A stretch of 56,215 nt of DNA from Chloroflexota bacterium (GCA_014874485.1 JADBJK010000022.1:1-56215), one strand, 5' to 3'; shown: positions 43,118-52,069, counted from the stretch's first letter. Numbers and translations are program-made. Notes: generated by a model not told the origin, from the sequence alone.

Positions 43118-43960
43118 ATGTCCTACCGAGGCACCCTGATGGCCGTGTATGCACACCCGGACGACGAGTCGTTCGGCACGGGCGGAACCCTGGCCCTGTA
43201 CGCCGAGCGGGGCTACCGCGTCGTCCTCCTTACCGCCACGAAGGGCGAGGCGGGCGAGATTCAGGACCCCACCATGCGGTCGGACGAACCCATCAGCGAA
43301 ATCCGCCAGCGCGAATTGAAGTGCGCCTGCGAGATTCTGGGAATTGAGGGGCCGTACTACCTGGGCTACCGCGATTCGGGCATGGCAGGCTCGCCCGACA
43401 ATGAGCGGCCGGACTCCTTTTTGCAGGCCGACCTGGACGAGGCGACCGGGCGCGTGGTGGAGGCCATCCGTCGTTTCCGACCGGACGTGATCATCACCTT
43501 TGAGCCGGGGGGCGGGTACGGCCACCCCGATCACATCAAGGCGAACGAGGTGGCGACCCGCGCGTTCCACCTGGCAGGCGACCCGGCCCGCTATCCGGAG
43601 CAGGGCCTGCCACCGTGGCAGCCGCGGAAACTGTACTACACTGCCCTGCCCCGCCGCCTGTTCCGCGCCATGGCCCAGCGCATGCGCGAGGCGGGCATTG
43701 ACCCGGCGCAGCGCGGCTACAACTACGAGGAGCGCGGGATGCCCGACGAGGTCATCAGCACCGAGATTGACGTGAGCGGCGTGCTGGACAAGAAGACGCG
43801 GGCCTTCCTGTGCCACCGCAGCCAGATTTCGCCCAACGGGATCATCGCGCAACTCCCCACCGAGGCGATGCAGGAGTTCATGCGCACCGAGTACTTCTGG
43901 CGCGTGGTGCCGGAATCGCCGGTGGAAGGCGTGGAGCGGGATTTGTTCGCGGGACTCTAA
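43118..43960 (+). CDS. PIG-L/LmbE family N-acetyl-sugar deacetylase
   Basis: A 280-residue zinc deacetylase of the LmbE family. Metal residues: AHPDDESFGTGGTLALY at the N-terminus and YGHPDHIKANEVATRAFHLA further on. Members remove acetyl groups from GlcNAc conjugates, as in mycothiol, bacillithiol or GPI biosynthesis, or from small metabolites; the substrate here is unknown. The ATG at 43118 has GGGAGG upstream; ATGs further upstream lie before the family start. Its stop overlaps the HAD gene's stop, so the two converge. Confidence 0.88.
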   Translation: MSYRGTLMAVYAHPDDESFGTGGTLALYAERGYRVVLLTATKGEAGEIQDPTMRSDEPISEIRQRELKCACEILGIEGPYYLGYRDSGMAGSPDNERPDSFLQADLDEATGRVVEAIRRFRPDVIITFEPGGGYGHPDHIKANEVATRAFHLAGDPARYPEQGLPPWQPRKLYYTALPRRLFRAMAQRMREAGIDPAQRGYNYEERGMPDEVISTEIDVSGVLDKKTRAFLCHRSQISPNGIIAQLPTEAMQEFMRTEYFWRVVPESPVEGVERDLFAGL

Positions 43961-44571
43961 GGCGCGTCGCCGTCCAGAATGCGCCGCACGTCGGCGAGGG
44001 TCTGCTCGCGGGTGCGGAACTGTACGGCGCGCATCCCCAGCGCGCGGGCGGCGTCCACGTTGGCGGCCATGTCGTCCACGAACACGGCCTCGTCGGGGCG
44101 AACGCCCAGCCGCTGCAGGGCGATGTGGTAGATGGCGGGGTCGGGCTTGGCGACGCCTTCCTCGGCGGAGATGATCATCTCGTCCACGGCGTCGGCCAGA
44201 TTCCACCGCTCGGTCAGGGCCCTGCGCGCGCCGGGCCAGGCGTTGCTCAGGATGGCGGTCCTGTAGCGGGGCCTCAGGCTGCGCAGGAAGCCTGCCAGTT
44301 CGGCGTCGGCGCGGTCGCCGGACCAGAAGTCGCGCCGCAGTTGGCGAAGGGTCTCGCCATCCAGCCCGAAGCGGCTTGCCACGTGCGCCCACACGTCCTC
44401 GTCGGTGGCAAGGCCCACCGTGGCCTTCTGCGAGACGGGTGAGTTGAAGACGATTTCCGCCAACTCGCCCTCGGCAAGCCCCAGGCGCTGCTCCCATTTT
44501 CTGCGCCCGTCTTCGTTCTCCGAACGCAGCAGGACGCCCCCCATGTCAAAGATGACGGCCTTGATGCTCAT
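43957..44571 (-). CDS. HAD-superfamily hydrolase (subfamily IA)
   Basis: A 204-residue haloacid-dehalogenase-type hydrolase. Motif I is VIFDMGGVLL, motif II is AILSNAW, and motif IV is FVDDMAAN, preceded by GVAKPDPAIY (motif III Lys). The second residue of the DxD pair is Gly, as in YihX-like phosphatases. A helical cap lies between motifs I and II. Likely a phosphatase on a small phosphometabolite. Own promoter; start at MSIKAVIFD with GAGGAG upstream. Confidence 0.88.
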   Translation of the reverse strand: MSIKAVIFDMGGVLLRSENEDGRRKWEQRLGLAEGELAEIVFNSPVSQKATVGLATDEDVWAHVASRFGLDGETLRQLRRDFWSGDRADAELAGFLRSLRPRYRTAILSNAWPGARRALTERWNLADAVDEMIISAEEGVAKPDPAIYHIALQRLGVRPDEAVFVDDMAANVDAARALGMRAVQFRTREQTLADVRRILDGDAP

Positions 44572-44598
44572 AGTCTCCTCGGTGAGCGGATTGAGGCT

Positions 44599-44627
44599 AT
44601 CATAGCGCAGGCGGGCGTTGGCGTCAA
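44599..44627 (-). promoter_or_regulatory. Promoter of the HAD hydrolase gene
   Basis: Minus strand: TTGACG at 44627-44622, 17-bp spacer, TATGAT at 44604-44599. Confidence 0.55.
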
Positions 44628-44702
44628 TGCGCGCGGCCATGGGGGTGCATTTCCATTTTGGGGCGAAAACGACCGAATGTCGTAGGTTGTCGCGCAGAAT
44701 CT

Positions 44703-45065
44703 ACCTCACCTATCCTCACCCCGGCCCTCCCCTTTCCTCTCCGCGGGCGGAGAGGAAAGGGGAGGGTGTGGGAGGGGTTAGGTGAGGTCAAGCAGCCCCT
44801 TCGCTGTACATCGGGCGGCGAAAGTGGATTTCGTTGGTGGGGAGCGGCTCACGGCCTGCTCCGACGTGCCCATTGCAGCAGGCTTGCCCCCGAACTGAAA
44901 TGCACCTGGCCATGGCATGCTCGCGCTTCTGCTCGGAACTGCGCGCACACCCGCCTGTTCTGTCATGCTGAGCGAAGCGAAGCATCTCGGTTGGCGAGAT
45001 TCTTCGGCGCTCCGCGCCTCAGAATGACAGAGTCCGGGGGCACTTCGCGCGTTGCGCACCCTCGC
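44703..45065. repeat. Long hairpin and TCATGCTGAGCGAAGCGAAGC unit
   Basis: Arms CCCTCCCCTTTCCTCTCC (44725-44742) and complement (44749-44766), 18 bp perfect, 6-nt loop; flanked by CCTCACC at 44704 and GGTGAGG at 44781. A TCATTGCGA-type unit follows at 44961-45031. No gene. Confidence 0.8.
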
Positions 45066-45102
45066 ATGACGCAGCCATCACACTCTGGAACTGCGTGCCG
45101 AC

Positions 45103-45131
45103 TTGACCAAACGACGCTTGCTGTGTAGAAT
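45103..45131 (+). promoter_or_regulatory. Promoter of the AbrB-like/arsM unit
   Basis: TTGACC at 45103-45108, 17-bp spacer, TAGAAT at 45126-45131. Confidence 0.65.
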
Positions 45132-45181
45132 ATCAGACGAGTCAGAAGCAACAGTTTTTTCAGAAAACAAGGAGCAAGGCA

Positions 45182-45460
45182 ATGGCACGGGAAGCCGATG
45201 ACGAGAAATGCTGCCAGCCGCAGGGCGAAGGGGCTGGCTGCTGTTCGGTGCAGGCCGTGGTCAGCGTGGACGAGCGCGGGCAGATGGTGATCCCCAAGGA
45301 CGTGCGCGAACGGGCGGGCATTCGTCCCGGCGACAAGTTCGCGCTGGTAACGTGGGAGAAGGACGGCGAGGTCTGCTGCCTGTCCCTTGTGCGCGCCGAG
45401 AACCTGGCCGAGATGGTGCGCGAGATGCTTCAGCCCATCATGCAGGGCATCGTACGATAG
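45182..45460 (+). CDS. Cys-rich AbrB/MazE-type regulator next to arsM
   Basis: A 92-residue protein. The core (VVSVDERGQMVIPKDVRERAG with GIRPGDKFALV) is a SpoVT/AbrB swapped-hairpin DNA-binding domain. It carries unusual Cys pairs: C10-C11 and C20-C21 before the domain and C65-C66 within it. Similar Cys-rich AbrB proteins are annotated as HgcAB-associated; no hgcAB is seen here. Adjacent to arsenite methyltransferase, it may sense arsenite or another soft metal through the Cys pairs. Stop to next start is 73 nt. Confidence 0.82.
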   Translation: MAREADDEKCCQPQGEGAGCCSVQAVVSVDERGQMVIPKDVRERAGIRPGDKFALVTWEKDGEVCCLSLVRAENLAEMVREMLQPIMQGIVR

Positions 45461-45533
45461 AGGTCTCATCGCGGGGCGCGGTGGCATTCCTCGTGGGCCC
45501 TACGTTGCGCAACTACATACACGGAGGCACGCA

Positions 45534-46292
45534 ATGAACGACGAAGACATCAAGCGGATCGTGAGGGAGAGTTACGGCCAGCGGGCCGTGAGCGGAACTT
45601 CCTGCTGTGGATCGGGTTGCGGCTGCACCCCGTACCCGCAGGACATCAGCCGCGCCATCGGCTACACCGAGGCTGACCTGCAATCCGTGCCCGAAGGCGC
45701 GAACCTGGGCCTCGGATGCGGCAACCCCGTGGCGCTGGCGGGTCTGCGCGAGGGAGAGACCGTCCTTGACCTGGGTTGCGGGGCCGGATTTGACTGCTTC
45801 TTGGCTGCCCAGCGCGTGGGGCCGACCGGCCGCGTTATCGGTGTGGACATGACGCCGGAGATGATCGCCCGCGCCCGCGAGAACGCTCGCAAAGGCGGCT
45901 ATGCCAACGTGGAGTTCCGGCTGGGGGAGATTGAGCACCTGCCCGTTGCCGACGCGTCGGTGGATGCGGTGATCTCCAACTGTGTCATCAACCTATCGCC
46001 GGACAAGGCGGCCGTGTTCCGCGAGGCGTATCGCGTCCTGCGGCCGGGTGGCAGGCTCCTGGTGTCCGACGTCGTGCTCTTGCGCCCCTTGCCGGACGTC
46101 GTCCGCCGGTCCATGGACGCGTATGTGGCGTGCGTGGCCGGTGCAAGCCTGAAGGGTGAATACCTGGACGCCATCCGCGGGGCCGGGTTCCAGGACGTGT
46201 GCGTAGTGGGCGAGACCGTGTACGCCGAGGATGAGGGGCTGGGCATCCACGCGGCCAGCGTGCAGGTGGAGGCATGGAAGTTGTCGCGTTGA
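45534..46292 (+). CDS. arsM: Arsenite S-adenosylmethionine methyltransferase
   Basis: A 252-residue class I methyltransferase that methylates As(III). The AdoMet site is VLDLGCGAGFDCFLAA with GVDMTPEMIARAR. Conserved arsenic-binding cysteines are visible in SNCVINLS and YVACVAGA. The N-terminus has an extra Cys group (C24, C25, C29, C31 in GTSCCGSGCGC). GGAGG precedes the ATG at 45534. Likely cotranscribed with the AbrB-like regulator; products are methylated, often volatile, arsenicals. Confidence 0.92.
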   Translation: MNDEDIKRIVRESYGQRAVSGTSCCGSGCGCTPYPQDISRAIGYTEADLQSVPEGANLGLGCGNPVALAGLREGETVLDLGCGAGFDCFLAAQRVGPTGRVIGVDMTPEMIARARENARKGGYANVEFRLGEIEHLPVADASVDAVISNCVINLSPDKAAVFREAYRVLRPGGRLLVSDVVLLRPLPDVVRRSMDAYVACVAGASLKGEYLDAIRGAGFQDVCVVGETVYAEDEGLGIHAASVQVEAWKLSR

Positions 46293-46316
46293 CGGGGCGC
46301 CTCTTGCTGGTACAAT
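46289..46316 (+). promoter_or_regulatory. Promoter of the PPDK/PEPS regulator gene
   Basis: TTGACG at 46289-46294 (overlapping the arsM stop), 16-bp spacer, TACAAT at 46311-46316. Confidence 0.6.
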
Positions 46317-46354
46317 ACGGGGCACATACACCCTGCCGCGGGAGGGGATAGCCC

Positions 46355-47170
46355 ATGCGCCACATCCTGATCGTCTCGGACGGAACGGGCGGGACGGCGG
46401 AGCAGGCGGTGCGGGCCGCGCTGACTCAGTTCCCGGATACGGAAGTCGCCATTGAACGCCGCTCCGAGGTCCGCACGGTGGAACGGGTGGTGGAGGCTGT
46501 CCAGCACGCCGCCCGAATTGGCGCCTTCATCGTGCACACCATCGTGTCCCAGGACCTGCGCAATGCCATGGCCGAGCAGGGCCGCCTTCACAACGTGCCC
46601 ACCATTGACCTGATGGGGCCGCTCTTGGCGCAACTGGCCCAGCACCTGGCGCACTCGCCTGCCGAGAAGCCCGGCCTGTTCCGCGAACTGAACCGCGAGT
46701 ACTTCCGCCGCATTGAGGCAGTGGAGTTTGCCCTGCGCCACGACGACGGCCAGCGTGCCCACGAACTGGACAACGCCGACATCGTGCTGGTAGGCGTGTC
46801 GCGCACGTTCAAGACACCCCTGAGCATCTTCCTGGCGTTCAAGGGATGGATGGTCGGGAACGTGCCGGTCATGCTGGATGCGCCGCTGCCGCCCATCCTG
46901 GAGCAACTGCCGCCTTCCAAGGTCTTCTGCCTGACGACGGATGCGGTGAACCTGGCGGAACTGCGGCGGGCGCGGCACAAGCACCTGGGCGGGGCCACAG
47001 GCTCCTACGCGGACCCGGAGTTTGTTCAGCGGGAACTGGCCTACGCCGAGATGTTGTTCCGAAGCCATCCGGGCTGGTCGGTGATTGAGGTAACCTACAA
47101 GCCGATTGAGGAGATCGCGTCGGAGATTCTGGCCATCCTGCGGGCGAGGAACCGCACGGCCAGCGCGTAA
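46355..47170 (+). CDS. PPDK/PEP-synthetase regulatory protein (DUF299, kinase and pyrophosphorylase)
   Basis: A 271-residue protein of the bifunctional family that inactivates pyruvate phosphate dikinase or PEP synthase by phosphorylation and reactivates it by phosphorolysis. Marks: SDGTGGTAEQAVRAAL at the N-terminus, VGVSRTFKTPLSIFLA (P-loop-like site), and ARHKHLGGATGSYADP near the end. Length is normal. It governs flux between pyruvate and PEP, so it suits an organism with a PPi-dependent PFK. The target enzyme gene is not in the window. Confidence 0.92.
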   Translation: MRHILIVSDGTGGTAEQAVRAALTQFPDTEVAIERRSEVRTVERVVEAVQHAARIGAFIVHTIVSQDLRNAMAEQGRLHNVPTIDLMGPLLAQLAQHLAHSPAEKPGLFRELNREYFRRIEAVEFALRHDDGQRAHELDNADIVLVGVSRTFKTPLSIFLAFKGWMVGNVPVMLDAPLPPILEQLPPSKVFCLTTDAVNLAELRRARHKHLGGATGSYADPEFVQRELAYAEMLFRSHPGWSVIEVTYKPIEEIASEILAILRARNRTASA

Positions 47171-47189
47171 GGGGCAGTGCCGACAAGCG

Positions 47190-47225
47190 CAGACGCCCGA
47201 GGGCTGTGGGAACCTCGGGCGTCTG
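47190..47225 (+). terminator. Hairpin terminator
   Basis: Arms CAGACGCCCGAGG and CCTCGGGCGTCTG (13 bp, perfect), 10-nt loop, between the regulator gene and the tRNA 3' end; may serve both. Core CCCGAGG as in the hairpin after deoB. Confidence 0.7.
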
Positions 47226-47230
47226 TCGTC

Positions 47231-47308
47231 TGGTCGGGGCGAGTGGACTTGAACCACCGACCTCAGCGTCCCGAACGCTGCGCGCTAGCCGGTCTGCGCT
47301 ACGCCCCG
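47231..47308 (-). tRNA. tRNA-Pro (anticodon CGG)
   Basis: Acceptor stem CGGGGCG with CGCCCCG, encoded CCA, anticodon stem CAGCG/CGCTG with loop TTCGGGA, T arm GGTGGTTCAAGTCCACT. Reads CCG codons. Confidence 0.95.
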
Positions 47309-47319
47309 ACAACGGTGGC

Positions 47320-47347
47320 ATTATAGCACAAAGCGCGGGATTCGCAA
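47320..47347 (-). promoter_or_regulatory. tRNA-Pro promoter
   Basis: Minus strand: TTGCGA at 47347-47342, 16-bp spacer, TATAAT at 47325-47320. Confidence 0.6.
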
Positions 47348-47432
47348 ACTTTGGTTTGCAGAGTGAAATCTGGTAAAGCGGACGTTGCAGACCTATGTAC
47401 GTCCCGTGTAAGGGTCGCCCCTCGGGCTACGT

Positions 47433-48947
47433 CTATCTGAGCAACAGAAGAGACGAGAGTGGAAGCGTAACGATGCGCGGATCTGCCACGGGTCTCTCGT
47501 CAGTCAGCGTAACGAGAACGCCGAAAGGCGCATTGTAGGCAGTCTTCTCGACAAATGCTCGGAGCCCCAATGTATCTCGGTGCCCGTCAATGTGCTTCCG
47601 ATACTTGATTTCCAACGGGATGCGGAACTCGCCTATCGTGAGCACAAAGTCCACCTCTGGTTCAGCGCCCCGTTCCGGGAACCAAGCAACGTCCAGGCCG
47701 GGAATGCTGCTCAGGAAATATCCCACAATGCTTTCCGCCAAGTGCCCCGCCAAATCGCTCAAGTGAGGCGAGCGTTGTAGGTCATCCGCCGCAAGGGGGA
47801 TCACCTCTTGCAACCAACTCTCACGCAACGAGTGGTCGCACAGGCATATTTTCATATGCCCTTTCTGCCGTTTCAGTCGCAGTTCCAGGGGACGTACAAG
47901 GCGGAGGAGTAACGTATCGTTGAGAAACCGTAGATAGGCCAAGACGCGCTGCCATCCGATGTTCGCAGATAGTGCCGACCGCAGTTCCTGGATGAAGATG
48001 GCCTGCCCAGGAGCCTGGCCCGCGTACCTACAGGATAGACGGAACACCTCCTCAAGCAGGCTCTGATCTCGTTTCCGCCCCCGCTCTCCCAGCCTAAGGT
48101 CGTGCTGGATTACACGTCGGATCACGGTCTCGTTCAGATGGTCAGCCAATTCCGCCCACGGGAGGTCCGCGTGAGCCTGGGCGACTGGGTAACCGCCGCG
48201 TTCGGAGAAGGCGGCAAATGCCCGATCCCGTAAATCCTTGTGCTTCAAGCCTTGTTCGCGTAACTCTTCCCAAAACTCCCGTTGTTTGAGGGCACCCAAC
48301 CCATTTGGAGGGAGCAGCGGCGATATCTCGCCCCAACCGCGGATGGCTGCAATTTCTCGCAACAGAAGTGTACCGAGTTCAAGTGTGGTGATACGTCCCG
48401 CCAAGCTGTCCCTACCTTGCTCAATCCGCAGGGCGGAACTTCCGGTGAGCAGTACGCGAACGGAGTGGTGATCCACGAGGGACTTGACTTGTGGCGCCCA
48501 GTCTGCCAAGTTTTGCACTTCATCAAAGAAGAGGTACGCCGGCTCGCCCTTATGTGCCCATTCGTTGAAGGTGCCTCCGAGTACCTTGTCTTGAAACCAC
48601 CGACTGAGGTCCGCGATGGGGCTTCCGAGTTCCCTCAATGGGGGGATTTCGTCAAACTGAACACGGAAGATACGCTTTGGGTTCACACCGTCGTGCTTTA
48701 GCAGGTGGCTGATGATCTGCTCCTGTAGGGTGGTCTTACCCACCTGGCGGGGCCCGCGCAGTACGGTAACAGGCGCAGGGCCTGCGCGCAGACGCTGCAA
48801 CGCGGGTTCAAATAACCATCTCCGATACGGGGGTAGTATGCGCATCGGCTTGCCACGCCACCAGGGGTTTGCTTCCCCCAGAAAACGTTCCAGTTCTGCC
48901 GGCAGTCGCACCCCGAACAAGGTGTCTTGGACCGTCTCCTCTCTCAT
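47433..48947 (-). CDS. AAA-type ATPase with DUF4143 nuclease-like C-terminal domain
   Basis: A 504-residue protein of the archaeal-type AAA_14/DUF4143 family. Walker A is RGPRQVGKTTL, Walker B is YLFFDEVQN, and sensor LLTGSSALRI follows. A winged-helix middle part leads to a C-terminal DUF4143 region with EVDFVLTIGEFRIPLEIKYR, a PD-(D/E)xK-like pattern. Family members are common, mobile and of unknown function. The ATG at 48947 has AAGGAGG 9 nt upstream. The gene is less GC-rich than its neighbours and sits next to a tRNA, which suggests past transfer. Confidence 0.85.
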   Translation of the reverse strand: MREETVQDTLFGVRLPAELERFLGEANPWWRGKPMRILPPYRRWLFEPALQRLRAGPAPVTVLRGPRQVGKTTLQEQIISHLLKHDGVNPKRIFRVQFDEIPPLRELGSPIADLSRWFQDKVLGGTFNEWAHKGEPAYLFFDEVQNLADWAPQVKSLVDHHSVRVLLTGSSALRIEQGRDSLAGRITTLELGTLLLREIAAIRGWGEISPLLPPNGLGALKQREFWEELREQGLKHKDLRDRAFAAFSERGGYPVAQAHADLPWAELADHLNETVIRRVIQHDLRLGERGRKRDQSLLEEVFRLSCRYAGQAPGQAIFIQELRSALSANIGWQRVLAYLRFLNDTLLLRLVRPLELRLKRQKGHMKICLCDHSLRESWLQEVIPLAADDLQRSPHLSDLAGHLAESIVGYFLSSIPGLDVAWFPERGAEPEVDFVLTIGEFRIPLEIKYRKHIDGHRDTLGLRAFVEKTAYNAPFGVLVTLTDERPVADPRIVTLPLSSLLLLR

Positions 48948-49023
48948 CCCGCCTGACCTCCTTACGGAACGCAAGGTGGCTTCCCCTCTTTCCGCCATTG
49001 CGAGGCCATGTACTCCCGAAACT

Positions 49024-49053
49024 ATTCTAGCACGCACGGCACAGGCGGGTCAA
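49024..49053 (-). promoter_or_regulatory. Promoter of the DUF4143 ATPase gene
   Basis: Minus strand: TTGACC at 49053-49048, 18-bp spacer, TAGAAT at 49029-49024. Confidence 0.55.
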
Positions 49054-49068
49054 ACCCTGGGTGGTTGC

Positions 49069-49863
49069 CTACGCCCCCGGCGGCAGAAGCACCAACTGCG
49101 GGCGCGGGCGGACGGGATGCGGCTGGACGCGCACCTCGGCGCGGAACACGCGGCGGATGGTATCCTCGCGCAGCACCTCCCCCGGCGAGCCGCTGGCCAC
49201 AATCCGCCCCTCGTCCAGCAGCACCAGGCGGTCAAAGTACAGCGAGGCCAGGTTCAGGTCGTGCATCGTGGCGAGGACCGTCAGCCCCGCCTGGCGGTTC
49301 AGCCGGCGGATGAGTTCCAGAATCTCTATCTGGTGGTTCACGTCCAGGTGCACCACCGGCTCGTCCAGCAGCAGCACCTGCGGCTCCTGGGCCAACGCCA
49401 TGGCGATGATGACGCGCTGCTGTTCGCCGCCCGACAGTTCGTTGAACGGCCGGTGGGCCAGCGGGGCCGTGTTCGTCAGGGCCAGCGTGCGCTCCACCAC
49501 CTCGTGGTCCTGGGGCGTCATCCCGCGCAGGTGGCGAACGTAAGGGGTGCGGCCCAACATGACCATCTCGCGCACGGTGAAGTCAAACGGCACCGACAGT
49601 TCCTGCGGCACGAGCGCCACCTCACGCGCGATCTCCCGGCGCGACAGGCGGCCAACCTCCCGCCCCGACAGGAGCACCCGCCCCCGCTTGGGTTTCAGCA
49701 AGCCGCAGAGAATCTTCAGCAGCGTCGTCTTGCCCGAACCGTTGGGCCCGATGAGGCTCACCATCGCGCCTGGCGCCAGGGTCAGGGTAACATCCCGAAG
49801 TACCAGGCCGTTGTAGTACGAGAAGTCCACGCCTTGAGCGGCGACAATCGGCTCGTCAATCAT
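49069..49863 (-). CDS. btuD: Cobalamin ABC transporter ATP-binding protein
   Basis: A 264-residue ATPase of the Fe-siderophore/B12 type. Walker A is GPNGSGKTTLLK, signature is LSGGEQQR, Walker B is VLLLDEPVVHLD and the switch His is in ATMHDLNLA. It drives import with the permease and binding protein just upstream on the same strand. The B12 riboswitch ahead of the operon assigns it to cobalamin rather than iron. The last 20 residues (HPVRPRPQLVLLPPGA) are a Pro-rich tail outside the family. Confidence 0.88.
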   Translation of the reverse strand: MIDEPIVAAQGVDFSYYNGLVLRDVTLTLAPGAMVSLIGPNGSGKTTLLKILCGLLKPKRGRVLLSGREVGRLSRREIAREVALVPQELSVPFDFTVREMVMLGRTPYVRHLRGMTPQDHEVVERTLALTNTAPLAHRPFNELSGGEQQRVIIAMALAQEPQVLLLDEPVVHLDVNHQIEILELIRRLNRQAGLTVLATMHDLNLASLYFDRLVLLDEGRIVASGSPGEVLREDTIRRVFRAEVRVQPHPVRPRPQLVLLPPGA

Positions 49864-49873
49864 GGCATCGCTC

Positions 49874-50902
49874 CTAGAAACTGTACTCCCTGCGCGCCTT
49901 GCGGAGCAGGTAGATGAAGAACGGCCCGCCCACCAGCGCCGTGATGATGCCCACCGGCAGTTCGGCAGGCGGCATGAGCGACCGCGCCAGCAGGTCTGCC
50001 AGCACCAGGAACACGCCCCCCACCAGCGTGGACGCCGGCAGGAGCAGGCGGTGGTCCGGCCCCAGCACCAGGCGCACCACGTGGGGCACCACCAGCCCCA
50101 CGAACCCCACCAGCCCGCTGACGGATACCGCTGCCGCCGTGAGCCACGAACCCAGGGCGAGGAAGGTCAACTTACGGCGCTCCACGTGCACGCCCAGCGA
50201 CGCGGCCTGCTCATCGCCCAGCAGGAAGGCGTTGAGGTCGGGCGCGAGGGCGTAGGTGAAGGCCAGCGCGATGAGGATGGCGGGGATGACCACCGCCAAC
50301 TGCAGCCATCCCGTGCCCGACAGCCCGCCCATGGTCCACAGGATGATGCGGCGCAGCGCGTTGTTGGAGATGAACATGAGGAACGACATGATGGCGGCCA
50401 GGACGGAACTCAGCGCGAAGCCGGTGAGCAGGAGCGTGGTAACCGGCGTGCGCGGGCCGACGCGGGCCACGTTGTACACCACCAGCACAGCCCCCAGCGC
50501 CCCCGCGAAGGCGGCGATGGACACGAACGTGAATCCGAACAGGCTGACCTGGATGGGTACCATGAGGGCGATGGTCGCGCCCAGGGCCGCCCCGCCCGAC
50601 GTGCCGATGATGTATGGGTCGGCCATGGGGTTGCGCAGAAGGCCCTGGAACACGGCGCCTGCGGTGCTCAAGGCCCCGCCCACTACCGCGGCAGTGAGCA
50701 CGCGGGGCACGCGAATCTGCCAGATGATGGTGTCGGCGGCGCCGCCCGACGCAGCGCCCGCGAGCCTGGAGGCGAGGGCGCGCACCACCTCGCCCAGGGG
50801 CAGGGACACGGAGCCGATGGCCGTGGCCAGCACAATCGCCACCGCCAGGACGCTCCCCAGGACGGGCAGCACGATGACCCTACGCCTCCAGTTCGCTCGC
50901 AT
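49874..50902 (-). CDS. btuC: Cobalamin ABC transporter permease
   Basis: A 342-residue FecCD/BtuC permease with about ten hydrophobic helices. Recognisable stretches are SLPLGEVVRAL, GAVFQGLLRNPMADPYIIG, the loop GFVGLVVPHVVRL that meets the ATPase, and PAELPVGIITALVGGPFF near the end. The ATG at 50902 has GGAGGAG upstream and is preferred to an in-frame ATG 7 codons earlier. Middle gene of the btuFCD operon. Confidence 0.9.
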   Translation of the reverse strand: MRANWRRRVIVLPVLGSVLAVAIVLATAIGSVSLPLGEVVRALASRLAGAASGGAADTIIWQIRVPRVLTAAVVGGALSTAGAVFQGLLRNPMADPYIIGTSGGAALGATIALMVPIQVSLFGFTFVSIAAFAGALGAVLVVYNVARVGPRTPVTTLLLTGFALSSVLAAIMSFLMFISNNALRRIILWTMGGLSGTGWLQLAVVIPAILIALAFTYALAPDLNAFLLGDEQAASLGVHVERRKLTFLALGSWLTAAAVSVSGLVGFVGLVVPHVVRLVLGPDHRLLLPASTLVGGVFLVLADLLARSLMPPAELPVGIITALVGGPFFIYLLRKARREYSF

Positions 50903-50941
50903 GGCTCGTTCTCCTCCGGCCAACAGGTGTCGGCCGATGCG

Positions 50942-51919
50942 CTACTTCAACTCCGGGTGAATCAGCGCCGCCAGCGCCTTCAGCCCTTCCAGGATGCGCG
51001 GGCCAGGACGGCTGATGATGTCGCCGTCAATAGGGTACACGGCGCCGGTCTTCACGGCGGTGATCTGTTCCCAACCCGGCCTCGCCTTCACCTGCTCCGG
51101 CGTAACGCCATAGGCTGCATCGGTCAGGATGATGACCTCCGGATCCTTGGCGATGACCTGCTCGGCGCTGAGTTGCGGGTAGGGGTTGTCGGCGTCCGCG
51201 GCGATGTTGGCACCGCCCGCCAGTTCTATCAGCGGGTGGATGAACGACCCAGGGGCCACGGTGTACAGCGTCTCGTCCAGTTCCACGAAGACGCGCGGCT
51301 TGGTGGTGGCCGCCTTCAGCCGCTCTTGGAGCGCCTGGAGTTCGGCCCGCAGGGAAGCCGCCAACGCGTTGGCCGACTCCTCCATCCCGACGGCCTTGCC
51401 GACCAACTCAATGTTGGTGAAGATGCCTTCCAGGTCGGTGCGGTTGATGATCATCACCTTCAACCCCAGGCCCTCCAACTTGGCGATGTCGTCGGGGCTG
51501 GTGATGTCCGCGCCGATGCACAGGTCGGGCTGGAGCGACGCGATGAGTTCGTAGTTCAGCGGGAACCCGCCGACCTTGGGCAACGAGGCGGCCTCCGGCG
51601 GGTAGTTGCTGAAATCCTGGACGCCCACCACCTTGTTGCCCGCGCCGATGGCAAACAGAATCTCGGTTACGCTGGGCGCGAGGGACACGATGCGCTGGGG
51701 CATCTTGGGCAGGGTCAGGGCCTTGCCCAGGTCGTCGGTAACTTGAACCGGCGCGGGCGTGGGCGTCGGCGGGACGGGTGTCGCGGTGGGCGGCGCGGGG
51801 GTAGCCGTAGGGGCGGCCTGCTGCGGCGCGCCCCGCATCCACGACGCCAGGGCGACGATCACGACAATCAATAACAGGGCCACGAGGACCCCGGCAACGG
51901 TGCGAGTTCGCGTGTTCAT
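50942..51919 (-). CDS. btuF: Cobalamin-binding protein of the ABC transporter
   Basis: A 325-residue class III substrate-binding protein. An N-terminal transmembrane anchor (GVLVALLLIVVIVALASW) is followed by a Pro/Thr linker and a BtuF/FhuD-type fold: QRIVSLAPSVTEILFAIG, VGVQDFSNYP, LIASLQPDLCIGA and HPLIELAGGANIA. The anchor replaces a lipobox, fitting a cell without a conventional outer membrane. ATG at 51919 with AAGGAG. First gene of the operon, under the riboswitch. Confidence 0.9.
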   Translation of the reverse strand: MNTRTRTVAGVLVALLLIVVIVALASWMRGAPQQAAPTATPAPPTATPVPPTPTPAPVQVTDDLGKALTLPKMPQRIVSLAPSVTEILFAIGAGNKVVGVQDFSNYPPEAASLPKVGGFPLNYELIASLQPDLCIGADITSPDDIAKLEGLGLKVMIINRTDLEGIFTNIELVGKAVGMEESANALAASLRAELQALQERLKAATTKPRVFVELDETLYTVAPGSFIHPLIELAGGANIAADADNPYPQLSAEQVIAKDPEVIILTDAAYGVTPEQVKARPGWEQITAVKTGAVYPIDGDIISRPGPRILEGLKALAALIHPELK

Positions 51920-51977
51920 GTCAAGTTCTCCTTGCATCAGGTTGGGTTGAAGCGGGACAGAGCGGGTGCCACAGAAA

Positions 51978-52007
51978 CGAAAATCCCCTTGCCGCTGGGA
52001 CAAGGGG
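51978..52007 (-). terminator. Riboswitch expression-platform terminator
   Basis: Minus strand: CCCCTTG...CAAGGGG (7-bp arms, 9-nt loop) followed by ATTTTCG, between the riboswitch and the btuF start. Confidence 0.65.
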
Positions 52008-52069
52008 ACAACTCAAATGCAGATTCTCATCTTCATCTTCCAGCCCCCTTTCTCGCGAAGGTACTTGGA

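Noticed and set aside
45182-45460. Mercury methylation locus (hgcAB)
   Set aside because: Only a regulator resembling HgcAB-associated proteins is present; its neighbour is arsM, and no corrinoid protein or ferredoxin gene is seen.
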